Below, in pieces: positions 18,801 to 26,752 of a stretch of DNA of 33,538 nt. Source of the stretch: a virus. Each line of letters starts with the position of its first letter. Position 1 is the first letter of the stretch. The stretch spans positions 1 to 33,538 of IMG/VR virus record IMGVR_UViG_3300017782_000094. One strand, given 5' to 3'. Both the position numbers and the translations under genes were made by a program. The notes below the pieces were generated by a model. The model saw nothing but the letters and a program-made list of their open reading frames with translations. It was not told the DNA's origin and made no database searches.

Positions 18801-19685
18801 TCTGTATCAGGCACATTTGAACCTAAATGTAGAAGAGATGTTGGCTACATAGTTGATGGGTTGGCGTACGATTTATTATACGATACGAATACCGCAGCAA
18901 TTAGAGCGGCAAAAAGTTATTTCGTAACAACATATAGCGCAAATGGAGCGGCGGCAGATGTTTCACAATTAGCAGCAGGGCAATCAGCAGCGACTATATC
19001 AGCGTATACTGAAATGAAAAGTGATAACGGGAATGGTATACTTGAAAGTCAATTAACAGAGACAGACTCTGTGACCAAAGCAGCAATAGTTGCAGATCTT
19101 GACACCTTGATGGATATTATTATCGACCATATAACCAATGGAACACCTGTGCCTGCGGTCGATGCACTTGACACAACAAACATTGCAACCAATTTAGTAA
19201 CAGCATCAACTCAAATAAATTCTCAAAAATCAACAATTCAATCTAATGTAGGAAATAATGTTGATATTTACAGAGTTCTTCCGCTTGAAGATATTAGAGA
19301 TGATTTTGTTCCTGATGGGAACGGCGATTTAAGATTCACAGTCGACTTCAGGAAAAGAAGTTTGATTGCGGCAAGTTCGATGACATTTGAATATGTGGGA
19401 ACGGGTACAGAAATACAAGGTGTCACAGATGGCGGTGCAAATACTGATGATTTATATAATAGGCCAAGAACAGACGATTTCCCAAAAACAGAAAATGAAG
19501 TTATACAAGATTCAACAACAAACTTAGGCGCAGTTTATTTCACATCAACAGATCACAAAGGTGATTTCAGGATTGGATCTGAAATGCGTATAAATAGAAC
19601 TGATGGAAGAATTGAAGGAGACACATTTAATAGATCATTGTTCTCTGTTATGACTCCTTACATACTAGCAATCGAAGGCAACTAG
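15864..19685 (+). CDS. Large fibre/adhesin with beta-helix-type region and A-B-A-B repeats
   Basis: A 1273-residue structural protein. Residues 1-60 form the KRS-type N-terminal domain (IIHKQSSTEG, LDLGEIAINTHDGKMFIRQ). Residues about 70-300 (LYVSKSGDDTNDGKTIGKSF, IKAALDSL, IFVKSGNYVEN, VSIVGDNLRTTKVSG, then short Asn/Ser-rich turns) have the DUF1565/pectate-lyase-like beta-helix pattern typical of phage tailspikes. Four CxRDVxxIxDA units begin at C361, C528, C837 and C989, in the order A-B-A-B. A GHGF module lies near 732-793. The C-terminal part (RFTVDFRKRSLIAASSMTFE, NLGAVYFTSTDHKGDFRIGS) is the conserved ending of this marine phage family. No catalytic site can be assigned, so it may bind or cleave surface polysaccharide. 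The ATG follows AAGG with nine-base spacing. Confidence 0.82.
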   Translation: MSQYTKIIHKQSSTEGQQPVVSNDATNELDLGEIAINTHDGKMFIRQEKDGTISIKEVGKPDSVDNVLYVSKSGDDTNDGKTIGKSFLTIKAALDSLNTQEQAFPGSTLGTTIFVKSGNYVENNDTPSDPTEAENNPMGGMLVPKNVSIVGDNLRTTKVSGTTPGNDLFYVQNASYITNLTFGFSGNFLHADPNKPRPPACVSFPPIALQQSGVPNAISTSPYVENCTAFNRNATGMLIDGSLTTGLRSMVSDSFTQINAGGTGVHLLNRGYAQLVSIFTVSCEHAVLCESGGQCSLTNSNASFGTFGLKATGASETLYAGALTSQSVAFDRDFEISTTKPPKYGDAFLVNDKDNQLIAKCGRDVKLILDAIGQDAVLQTNFNSIYAGISYKRANALPADQVTPTSDALFETKRLVGLLDDIAANSTLKATVDGKFDVVTGIINNQALPGDYTEPGSSHSAYTTPNLHLPNTLSRHNAYFFAASNMGGPGAPGPTSGALLSNRQFIQEEINAFVLANNPPAGYDQDKCKRDVGYIVDAVCYDLMYGGNSATLNAARSYFVGAVSELPSSQVASTVAAYARLADVVDSVIQMQSVTTSGSLSVTQLTNGNTSNSGLLSGYVGDEAHALVEIIKDMIEDGDLEALPSLSLPTFPTIGDGATAKAAIEENKRELRQATTDWVIINTGIDDNFYYSVEGVEASVDFVGTDYKGLAPVNIPSPTNILGGATNYIIMDRVDADGNPAGPEAGGLGHGFVQGQPLKYTCTGTPIQGLENGRVYFAHPVSGPNLERACKLQSVQRNFWESNGGSEQNIVDIENTGFNGADNHTFTPGFYYNKNKCHRDVGLIIDAVRDDMLLGTNFNSVYTGISYQRASAYTTVTNTDQKAPTLAAMIDVKNTLSQLPTVNASDTAYHRVRAAVDEIIHIFEDGTVSVSAPGDGVADKLFLPNTLNKPASIVQAKDDLLANKLAIQDAVITHVNNNFSVSGTFEPKCRRDVGYIVDGLAYDLLYDTNTAAIRAAKSYFVTTYSANGAAADVSQLAAGQSAATISAYTEMKSDNGNGILESQLTETDSVTKAAIVADLDTLMDIIIDHITNGTPVPAVDALDTTNIATNLVTASTQINSQKSTIQSNVGNNVDIYRVLPLEDIRDDFVPDGNGDLRFTVDFRKRSLIAASSMTFEYVGTGTEIQGVTDGGANTDDLYNRPRTDDFPKTENEVIQDSTTNLGAVYFTSTDHKGDFRIGSEMRINRTDGRIEGDTFNRSLFSVMTPYILAIEGN
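16944..17054 (+). repeat. Internal repeat unit A1 (CxRDVxxIxDA, IYAGISYKRA type)
   Basis: Residues 361-397 of the fibre: CGRDVKLILDAIGQDAVLQ, then TNFNSIYAGISYKRANAL. Pairs with unit A2 at 18372, which shares TNFNS(I/V)Y-x-GISY-x-RA. Confidence 0.8.
17445..17543 (+). repeat. Internal repeat unit B1 (CxRDVGYIVDA, AARSYFV type)
   Basis: Residues 528-560: CKRDVGYIVDAVCYDLMYGG, then NSATLNAARSYFV. Pairs with unit B2 at 18828. The first 11 residues are also shared with the A units. Confidence 0.8.
18058..18240 (+). repeat. GHGLxxG beta module, copy 4 (divergent, in beta-helix fibre)
   Basis: Residues about 732-793: LGHGFVQGQPLKYTCTG, then PIQGLENGRVYFAHPV and RACKL. It keeps the GHGF-x2-G, I-x-GL-x2-G-x-x-YF and closing strand order, with a longer insertion before the histidine. 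Confidence 0.5.
18372..18482 (+). repeat. Internal repeat unit A2
   Basis: Residues 837-873: CHRDVGLIIDAVRDDMLLG, then TNFNSVYTGISYQRASAY. Second copy of the A unit. Confidence 0.8.
18828..18926 (+). repeat. Internal repeat unit B2
   Basis: Residues 989-1021: CRRDVGYIVDGLAYDLLYDT, then NTAAIRAAKSYFV. Second copy of the B unit, 152 residues after A2 (A1 to B1 is 167). Confidence 0.8.
19589..19596 (+). promoter_or_regulatory. Possible internal late promoter TATAAATA
   Basis: An exact late consensus inside the end of the fibre gene, 92 bases before the ATG at 19688. It could give extra transcripts of the small virion gene and the fibre after it. In DNA this AT-rich a few such octamers are expected by chance, and this one encodes part of a conserved protein segment (RINRTDG), so confidence is low. 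Confidence 0.3.
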
Positions 19686-19687
19686 AA

Positions 19688-20029
19688 ATGGCACAATTAA
19701 ATACATTTAAATCAATACAATTTACATTTACGCAAACTAATGATGTAATTTATACTGCACCAGCAGGATATACTGCTATCGTTTTGAATGCGCAAACAGC
19801 GAATGTAAAAACAAGTCCTCCGGGTGATTGTTGGGTAACACTTCAACTCGAAAAAAGCAATGGGACGACAAAAACTCTTGTCAAACAGTTGATCATTCCT
19901 ACTAACGATGCAGCAAATCTCGCAACAGGTAAACTTGTTCTTGAGGCAGGAGATAAGTTAAAAGGAAGTGCAGAGTCTGTCGCTTCATTAGATTTAACAT
20001 TAAGTTTCTTGGAAACATTAAATGCGTAA
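19688..20029 (+). CDS. Small conserved virion structural protein
   Basis: A 113-residue protein of a family common in cyanophage-like T4 phages: MAQLNTFKSIQFTFTQTN, then IYTAPAGYTAIVLNAQTANV, LVKQLIIPTNDAANLATGKL, VLEAGDKLKGSA and a final LTLSFLETLNA. The family pattern is an N-terminal helix-strand, YTAP-x-GYT, IP-x-NDA, TGKLV, and L-x-LS-h-LE-x-LNA (known to me from marine phage genomes). It is short, beta-rich and without membrane segments, and is probably a fibre or tail accessory subunit. GAAGG lies about 9 bases before the start. The end overlaps the next gene's start by 8 bases, so translation is coupled to the following fibre. Confidence 0.82.
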   Translation: MAQLNTFKSIQFTFTQTNDVIYTAPAGYTAIVLNAQTANVKTSPPGDCWVTLQLEKSNGTTKTLVKQLIIPTNDAANLATGKLVLEAGDKLKGSAESVASLDLTLSFLETLNA

Positions 20030-22991
20030 GTTCGCTGGTAATTATTTATCGGGTCGAGTTCAAGTTAAAAAACCTGACGAGGTTACATCATCTCGTTACG
20101 ATTACTTAGGATTAGACGAAGCCGAACCAAATCTGGGTGCAACTCCTAGCGACTTTATTCAGACCTTCACATCTATTGCTGATAATAAAATTAACATCGC
20201 AGGTCATTCTTTATCCACAGGCGAAAAAGTTGTATATGATTTTGACGATGTTACAGGTAATACTAATACTGCTGTCACAAACCTAGAATCACGAGGAACA
20301 TATTACGTCAGATCGCATGATGCTGACAATTTTTTCCTGTGCGCAACTAAACCAGCAGCGTTAGATCCAGGCGGAACAATTATACAGTTACCTGATCAAC
20401 CCAATAATGCAGGACAGCATTACATAGGAAAGGAGACGGTCCTTACCAGTACGATTACAGGTGTAAGATCTCTTGTAGATTTGGGTGATGATTTTGAGTT
20501 AGAAAAAATATCAGGATCAACTAACTACAAATTAAAATTGTCAGACGGTGTTCAACAAGGCATTACGACAACAATTGAAACTAGTACTGCTTTACAATCA
20601 GTTTGTACAGTAGGTAATACAACAACCACTGCGATAGATATTCAAAATACTACCGATTCAACCAACTTGGGCAATGGCGCACTAATCGTTGATGGTGGGG
20701 CAAGTATAGCAAAAACATTACGACTAGATGACACGCAATCAATAGTATGGAATGTTGACTCTGGGAACAATGATCCATATACTCGAGATTCAGAAATAAC
20801 TTCAACATATGTTGATAATATTATCAATGGTAAATCTTCTATTGATTTTGTTGTTACTAATCGAGATCAGCTAAGTCAGACTTTACCGAATGATATACAA
20901 GCAACAGTATTATCATTAAAAGCAAATGTTAATGATGGAAGCGGCCAGCAACAAACTGAAATCCATTTAGGTAAAGCCGAAGATAACGAAACCTTTACTG
21001 GTGTAAACACGATTCCATCGAAAACAACAATTAGAACAAATCAAACATTAATGTTAGCGCCTGCTAGAGTGGGGGCGACTGCTAATACTGGTACTGTACA
21101 GATAGCAGGCAATCTTGAAGTATTGGGAACGCAAACAACAGTTAATTCGACAACACTTGAAGTTACTGATTTAAATATTGTTGCTGCAAAAGACGCAACA
21201 ACACCTGCAAATACTATTGGCGCAGGATTGACCTTAGGTTCTTATCCTATATCTCCTACTGCGACTTCATGGGTTGATCCTAACAATCTCGGAGGCCAAG
21301 CAGCAAATCCTTTACCTTCGATGGTTTGGGATGGGTCAGGCGCTAATGCTAGATTTTTGTTCAATAAGGGAATTGAAGCTTCTTCAGTTAAAGTAACCGG
21401 TGCCATTAATAGTAATGTCGGATACCTTAAATCCGATGGTACCGTAGATACAAACACTTTTGAAATACAAGGGCAAATCGTAAATTCAACTTATAGTCTT
21501 GATGCAAATACTGTTAATAGTAACGCTGCGGTGCAACTTACTGATAACGGCGGTAATACTGATATTGTCGAATATACAACTCAAGGCGGTTTGACAATTA
21601 CAGCAACTGCCGCAACTGCCGGAACCAATGCCATATTAGATTTCAATGCTTCAAGTGTTGCAGGAACAACTTATAGTTTAAAAAGTGCCACATCAAGCGT
21701 TTCTTCTAGTGTCGATCTGACCATTGCAAACCTTACAGGATCAACTAGCACAGATACTGTAACATTTATACCGACAGGAAATATATCGATAACTGCAACA
21801 GAATCTGCTTCAACTGAAGGTGATCAAATTACTATTGGCGATGTTATAAATCCTTCTTATTCGCACAATAACGCTAAAATAACAATTTCTCATCTTACAT
21901 CAGGTTCAGGTACGCAACTAGATGCGTTTGATGAAAATGACTTAGCATTAGAGGTTTCAAGTGCAACAGCGGGTTCTGTAGCAAAATTTTCTAGGACAAC
22001 ACAAGGTGATCATTCTAATGGCGGCGTATTGCTGTTAGAGGTTAATGATGATGCAACTAGTGCCAGAAATCCGTGGATTTCATTCATGAATGTCGGTACT
22101 GCTGTAAATGATGCAAACAATCCGTGTCAAGGTGAAATCACGACTAAATTTAGTGATAGTACAGAAAAGTCGGGTATACGAGTTTGGGGTCAAAGGAATA
22201 TTGATTTTGAAACATCCGCTTCAAGTAAACCGAACGGTATTGATTTAACCACAATAAGATGTTCTATAACAGATGATGGTTTGACTTTAAGGAATTCTTC
22301 TTCATTAATCATGGATGGGGGATCATATAAAACTACAATAGGATACACTACTCCTACTGCTGATAGAACAATTACATTCCCAGATTCAACAGGTACAGTC
22401 GCTATCGCTGAAGATATTATTGCAGGTGGGCCTATAGCAACTGTTGCATCAACAGCAAATGCGGATGAGTTTGTCGTGCTTGCTGCTACTGCTGTTAATT
22501 CTGCAGGCACAACACAAGATCCTAAAACACATTCAGGCATTGTATATAACCCGACAACAGGAAAATTGACCCTTGGAGGCACATTAGGTGGCGAATTAGT
22601 TGTTGAAAAAAATACATTCGGCAACGGAAATATTACATGTGAAGGCACTTTAACTGCTGTATCTAAATCATTCTTGATTGATCATCCTACAAAAGATAGC
22701 ATGAAATTGCAATATGCATGTATCGAGGGTCCTGAGAATGCTGTGTATGTTCGTGGTCGTTTAAAGGATGATAATATTATTAACCTACCTGACTATTGGG
22801 TCGGATTAGTCGATGAAAACACAATTACAGTAAATCTTACACCTATAGGACACTCACAAAATCTTTATGTTCAAGACATAGTTAATAATCAAATTATAAT
22901 CAACGACAATGAAAATATTAATTGTTTCTATACCATATTTGCAGAACGAAAAGATGTTGACAAATTGGTAGTTGAATATGAGGTCTTGTAA
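20022..22991 (+). CDS. Long tail fibre-like protein with conserved C-terminal head domain
   Basis: A 989-residue fibre. Near residues 48-116 there is a GHSLxxG beta module. Residues about 365-390 (VLGTQTTVNSTTLEVTDLNI) repeat the shaft motif of the 13867 gene. The middle is a long Ser/Thr/Asn/Gly-rich beta region. Residues about 768-785 (SYKTTIGYTTPTADRTITFP) are a motif frequent in marine phage fibres. The last 120 residues (KSFLIDHPTKDSMKLQYACI, EGPENAVYVRGRL, INLPDYWVGLV, ITVNLTPIG) form a very conserved C-terminal domain found in cyanophage fibres and some bacterial proteins. It sits where S74 chaperones often follow, but the S74 region itself is absent. Probably the distal fibre tip or trimerisation domain. 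Starts within the last 8 bases of the previous gene; its stop overlaps the next ATG (TAATG). Confidence 0.83.
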   Translation: MRKFAGNYLSGRVQVKKPDEVTSSRYDYLGLDEAEPNLGATPSDFIQTFTSIADNKINIAGHSLSTGEKVVYDFDDVTGNTNTAVTNLESRGTYYVRSHDADNFFLCATKPAALDPGGTIIQLPDQPNNAGQHYIGKETVLTSTITGVRSLVDLGDDFELEKISGSTNYKLKLSDGVQQGITTTIETSTALQSVCTVGNTTTTAIDIQNTTDSTNLGNGALIVDGGASIAKTLRLDDTQSIVWNVDSGNNDPYTRDSEITSTYVDNIINGKSSIDFVVTNRDQLSQTLPNDIQATVLSLKANVNDGSGQQQTEIHLGKAEDNETFTGVNTIPSKTTIRTNQTLMLAPARVGATANTGTVQIAGNLEVLGTQTTVNSTTLEVTDLNIVAAKDATTPANTIGAGLTLGSYPISPTATSWVDPNNLGGQAANPLPSMVWDGSGANARFLFNKGIEASSVKVTGAINSNVGYLKSDGTVDTNTFEIQGQIVNSTYSLDANTVNSNAAVQLTDNGGNTDIVEYTTQGGLTITATAATAGTNAILDFNASSVAGTTYSLKSATSSVSSSVDLTIANLTGSTSTDTVTFIPTGNISITATESASTEGDQITIGDVINPSYSHNNAKITISHLTSGSGTQLDAFDENDLALEVSSATAGSVAKFSRTTQGDHSNGGVLLLEVNDDATSARNPWISFMNVGTAVNDANNPCQGEITTKFSDSTEKSGIRVWGQRNIDFETSASSKPNGIDLTTIRCSITDDGLTLRNSSSLIMDGGSYKTTIGYTTPTADRTITFPDSTGTVAIAEDIIAGGPIATVASTANADEFVVLAATAVNSAGTTQDPKTHSGIVYNPTTGKLTLGGTLGGELVVEKNTFGNGNITCEGTLTAVSKSFLIDHPTKDSMKLQYACIEGPENAVYVRGRLKDDNIINLPDYWVGLVDENTITVNLTPIGHSQNLYVQDIVNNQIIINDNENINCFYTIFAERKDVDKLVVEYEVL
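20163..20370 (+). repeat. GHGLxxG beta module, copy 3 (in long fibre)
   Basis: Residues about 48-116: NKINIAGHSLSTGEKVVYDF, then NLESRGTYYVRSHDADNFFL and a CATKPAAL end. Same strand order as the other copies, with Ser in place of the second Gly of GHG. Confidence 0.55.
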
Positions 22992-25900
22992 TGGCAACAT
23001 CTCACAAAACGCATAATATCCCACAAAAAGAAAATTTAACTCTCTGGTATGATATGTCGAGCCCGGCGTGTATCAACCCAGAAGGTCTTTTTGAAGAAGA
23101 TCTTACTACATATCAAAAACGTAAAGATGCCTTTGGTAAACATATGGGTGTTTTAGTTGATCAAGGCGGCGGCAATAGTAATTATCTTAGAAATTCAAGT
23201 AGAGGCATATATCAATTTGGTTATAAAGATTTGTCCGGAAATGGGCATCACATGGCTTTGGCATACACCGGTAACCCTACAGAAGCACATGATACCAAAA
23301 CCAAAAGCTATTGGACGACCGATACGGGATACAATGGAGCAAGCCTGTGGACAAAACCTTATCAAAGAGTCATATTGCCACTTTTAGATAAAGGACAAGG
23401 TTGGCACTTTAATTTTGGCGACCATGTTAAAGAAGAGGGGCAATATAATAATATTTTTGGGGCATATACGGGTTCTAATGAAAGTGACGCCACTAGAGGA
23501 TTGATGTGGCCCGGGCAAAACTTTTTAAACGGCACATATACACCGGTAGGTCCGACAGTTACGGCAAGCAATTATGCACCTGATGCAAACGCCACTGACA
23601 GAGAGTATTTGAATGCAGCGAGAACAAACTTAACTATCCGCAAGGGAACTAATAACCCATTTAAAGATGAAGCACTAGATGGTCCCACTTTCGCTAGAAT
23701 AACCCACACCTCAAGGTATCCAAATAGTGTGTACAGTCAAACTGATTGGGAAGTTTTTATTGCGGGTGAGAACGTAAAGAGAATTACTCCAAATCCAAGT
23801 GACATGAACGATACTACCCTGCCGGTAACATCTTTAAAGCCTGGAATGATTGTTTCTCGTGATGACATAGGTGACTGGGAAGTGGGACCACCTATAATGG
23901 CTAGTGCATGTTTTTGGGACAAATCTGGGCACTACGAAGAAGAAAGTACTTACACTGTTGACGAAAACATTGATAACCATTTTGCAGTAACTCCTGGGAC
24001 AACATGGCACCCTTTAAGACCAATTAAAGGAAATAAAAGAGAAATAGAAATAGGAGTAAGTGCTAGTTCAAATATAAATAACCCGCTCGGCACGTTTAAG
24101 CGAAATGAACTAGGCATTGACGTTTTAGGTAGAGCAAAAACTCCTATCAGAAAAAGAGAAGGTTCTAGGGTTGCAAATCGAACTTACATATATCGTGACC
24201 TTACGGTAAAATTTGATGAGGATGCGCCAAACATTTCGGGTGGTGGATTGTCACCATATTATACTGCAGATGTGAATACTATCTATGTCAACTATGGCAC
24301 TGGAGCAAGTAATGCATGGAATTCGCAATACCAGGCATATGGTATTGAAGGAATTGATATACATCCCGAACTTGTTGCTGATTTAAGAGATAATGTTGGC
24401 GGCAATGCATCAAATGCAGGGAACTATAGCCCAACTAGTACCGATGGTTGTTCTTTATATCTTTATGATGAATATGGCCACGAAGTTCTTGAAGGTTTTT
24501 TTAAGCTGAACAAAGGCTCGGGTGGAACTTATCAATCTGTTTTTCAAGGTGACAGGGAATCATTTATACGTATGAGGCCTTGGTCGACACCAAGAAGTCT
24601 TTTACCAATCACCGCCAGCCATCAAAAAGGAACAGCAGAGTGGTATGGGTCTAGAAAATTCACTATGGTGATAGTAATTAAACCATATGCTATAAACATG
24701 GATGGTAACAATGGTCTGGATTGGACTGTGAGTCATTCTTCCCATTTTCCTGTTGTTGAATATGATAATTACGGCAAAAGTGATGTTCCTGGATTTTTTC
24801 CTGCTAGAAAAAATCAAGATGATATTGATCAGCTTCATCCATCATTACAGCATGGTGCGATATGTGACAGTTTATATTGGGACAGTTCAGCGCAACGCCG
24901 ATCTTACGCACTTACATGTAACTTGTGGGTAAGAATGCCTGAAAATCCTTACTCATATGAAGTCGCCGGTGACGCCGGCCAGCAGGGTGATGTATCATAT
25001 CGTCAAGTAACACCGCTGATTGATTTCGGCTGCTGGGGATTGTTTATAAAAAGTTCTGATGTGAATGGTAGTAAAAGACAGCTTGTTTTCAGAAATAGAA
25101 AGGGCGGCCAAAATAACATCAAGACGGTAAGCGGTGGGGCACTTGATGATTTTTTTGAACCTACTACAGGTAATTCTTATTTCACGGATTGGGTATCTGA
25201 ACACTTAGATCAACTTGTTACTCATAGACAATGGTTTCAAGTTTCAGTAACATTTAGTACTTCCGGTGCTGCGGTGAAGCTTTACATAAACGGTGAAGAA
25301 TTGTCGGGAGTTACTATAAATAATAACGGCGGCCCGTATTATCAATATATAGGACACAATGATGTAAATAGACCGGACGGTATCTATAACACTTCTTACA
25401 TTTACACAAAACACGGGTACTTAGGTCATACATCACATACGGGAAATAATTTCAGGACCACGCAGTGGGGTCAAGCAATTTATTACCGACATTATACTGA
25501 TGCAAGTCAGAAGGATAAAGGCGTATCAGCAGATATGGATTTTGGTGTAGTTCAAATTTGGAGAGCTAGTACTTTGAATGCATCTGAAATAAAGCAATTA
25601 TTTAACATATATGCTCGGAGATTCAACAGGTCCGAAATAGATGATTATGTTATAGATCCGCTTGATGATCTTTGTCGAAGAACCGCTTCGGGTGAAGGTG
25701 TGCCTGTACAAAAGGACATGAGACACCCTCCACACAATATAACGCAGCGAGTGTCATCATTCACCTCTTCAACATCTGTTAAAACTGTGCGGGATGCAAT
25801 AAACGCATGGGACCCTGATGCTCATTGGCAGGGATATGGTGCCACTTCGGGCCCGTCGAGCGCATATACATATGAATCAGTGCAAAGGTACGGTTGGAAT

Positions 25901-26752
25901 AACATTAGTTTTCAATGTTTTGCTGTTGCAGAGTTGGGTAAAGTATCTACTAATTTGCCTGCTACAACATCTAACAATATATACACTCCTGATGAACCCA
26001 TGCTTTTGTGGGATCAAGACTCAACGGACCCATCCCGTAACACAGCTTATTTCCGAGGGAGTCATTTTTGGGGGGACCCAGAATTAAATGGGGGTGCTTA
26101 TGATACTCCATATCCTTATATAGGAATCGCATGTTTTGACAAAACAGGTTATCTGGGCGCAACATTTATGTTATTTAAATGTGAAGACACACGTGGTGAA
26201 GATACAATCAGATATGATTCACAATTTAAATCATTTCGATCAAGTTATGCGGACAACGATTTTCTGTATAAGCTGTTCACTAGTACTGGCACAAACTTAA
26301 CCACTAGTACCACTTATCCCACAAGTAAGTCTAATTTATATCAAATTGAGGGGTATACTCATGATGTATCAGGATACTATGAGGTTAATGGTAAACCTAG
26401 TAGCATAGACAATCCTTATATTGTCAAAACAACATCTTCAGGTGAAAATTCAACTCAATCATGGAATTACACAATAAACTCTGGCAACATCAGTACATCG
26501 AATCCATTGTTCTATAGCAGTACTTATAGTGGACAAAGATCCTCACAGAACGGCGGAGTTTTTGGATGGAAGCCTGGAGAAAATGTGTATGGGTATAGAC
26601 CTTACGCTGTCAACGACATTTGGGGTATTGCTAACTGGACAGGAGATGATACAGATTCTGTTGCAAGTTGGGGTCCAAACAAAACATTCACGGCTGATGA
26701 TGAACCCAGATTTTATATATTTTATCAATGGGGAAAAAACAGAAAATGGTAG
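22991..26752 (+). CDS. Large adhesin with concanavalin/LamG-like lectin region
   Basis: A 1253-residue protein, first of three adjacent related genes. Near the N-terminus, NIPQKENLTLWYDMSSPA and then YKDLSGNGHHMAL (residue about 80) follow the GLVLxLDxxNP plus YDLSGNGxxGxL pattern that opens many phage LamG-type proteins. Residues about 635-880 (YALTCNLWVRMP, QWFQVSVTFSTSGAAVKLYI, NGEELSG, then VVQIWRASTLNASEIKQLFN) show the LamG/concanavalin signature: a strand with W, the INGE turn and the closing helix with ASEIKQLFN. The last 370 residues contain FGWKPGENVYGYRPYAVND and end in FYIFYQWGKNRKW; I cannot assign this part. Probably a carbohydrate-binding adhesin on the fibre or baseplate. Overlaps the previous stop by one base (TAATG) and the next start by 7 bases. 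Confidence 0.78.
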   Translation: MATSHKTHNIPQKENLTLWYDMSSPACINPEGLFEEDLTTYQKRKDAFGKHMGVLVDQGGGNSNYLRNSSRGIYQFGYKDLSGNGHHMALAYTGNPTEAHDTKTKSYWTTDTGYNGASLWTKPYQRVILPLLDKGQGWHFNFGDHVKEEGQYNNIFGAYTGSNESDATRGLMWPGQNFLNGTYTPVGPTVTASNYAPDANATDREYLNAARTNLTIRKGTNNPFKDEALDGPTFARITHTSRYPNSVYSQTDWEVFIAGENVKRITPNPSDMNDTTLPVTSLKPGMIVSRDDIGDWEVGPPIMASACFWDKSGHYEEESTYTVDENIDNHFAVTPGTTWHPLRPIKGNKREIEIGVSASSNINNPLGTFKRNELGIDVLGRAKTPIRKREGSRVANRTYIYRDLTVKFDEDAPNISGGGLSPYYTADVNTIYVNYGTGASNAWNSQYQAYGIEGIDIHPELVADLRDNVGGNASNAGNYSPTSTDGCSLYLYDEYGHEVLEGFFKLNKGSGGTYQSVFQGDRESFIRMRPWSTPRSLLPITASHQKGTAEWYGSRKFTMVIVIKPYAINMDGNNGLDWTVSHSSHFPVVEYDNYGKSDVPGFFPARKNQDDIDQLHPSLQHGAICDSLYWDSSAQRRSYALTCNLWVRMPENPYSYEVAGDAGQQGDVSYRQVTPLIDFGCWGLFIKSSDVNGSKRQLVFRNRKGGQNNIKTVSGGALDDFFEPTTGNSYFTDWVSEHLDQLVTHRQWFQVSVTFSTSGAAVKLYINGEELSGVTINNNGGPYYQYIGHNDVNRPDGIYNTSYIYTKHGYLGHTSHTGNNFRTTQWGQAIYYRHYTDASQKDKGVSADMDFGVVQIWRASTLNASEIKQLFNIYARRFNRSEIDDYVIDPLDDLCRRTASGEGVPVQKDMRHPPHNITQRVSSFTSSTSVKTVRDAINAWDPDAHWQGYGATSGPSSAYTYESVQRYGWNNISFQCFAVAELGKVSTNLPATTSNNIYTPDEPMLLWDQDSTDPSRNTAYFRGSHFWGDPELNGGAYDTPYPYIGIACFDKTGYLGATFMLFKCEDTRGEDTIRYDSQFKSFRSSYADNDFLYKLFTSTGTNLTTSTTYPTSKSNLYQIEGYTHDVSGYYEVNGKPSSIDNPYIVKTTSSGENSTQSWNYTINSGNISTSNPLFYSSTYSGQRSSQNGGVFGWKPGENVYGYRPYAVNDIWGIANWTGDDTDSVASWGPNKTFTADDEPRFYIFYQWGKNRKW

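Noticed and set aside
22190-22648. A 152-residue open frame on the minus strand.
   Set aside because: It is antisense to a convincing fibre gene, has a composition driven by the opposite strand's codons and shows no recognisable motif or ribosome binding site.
24073-24080. Exact TATAAATA on the plus strand inside the large LamG-like gene.
   Set aside because: It is deep inside a coding region and over 2.6 kb from the next gene start. A few such octamers are expected by chance in DNA this AT-rich.
25315-25322. Second exact TATAAATA inside the same gene.
   Set aside because: Same reason: internal and about 1.4 kb from the next gene, with no sign of a promoter context.
26728-26745. Alternative earlier ATG for the second LamG-like gene (adds MGKKQK).
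   Set aside because: The ATG at 26746 overlaps the previous stop like other junctions here and gives an N-terminus that aligns with its paralogue.
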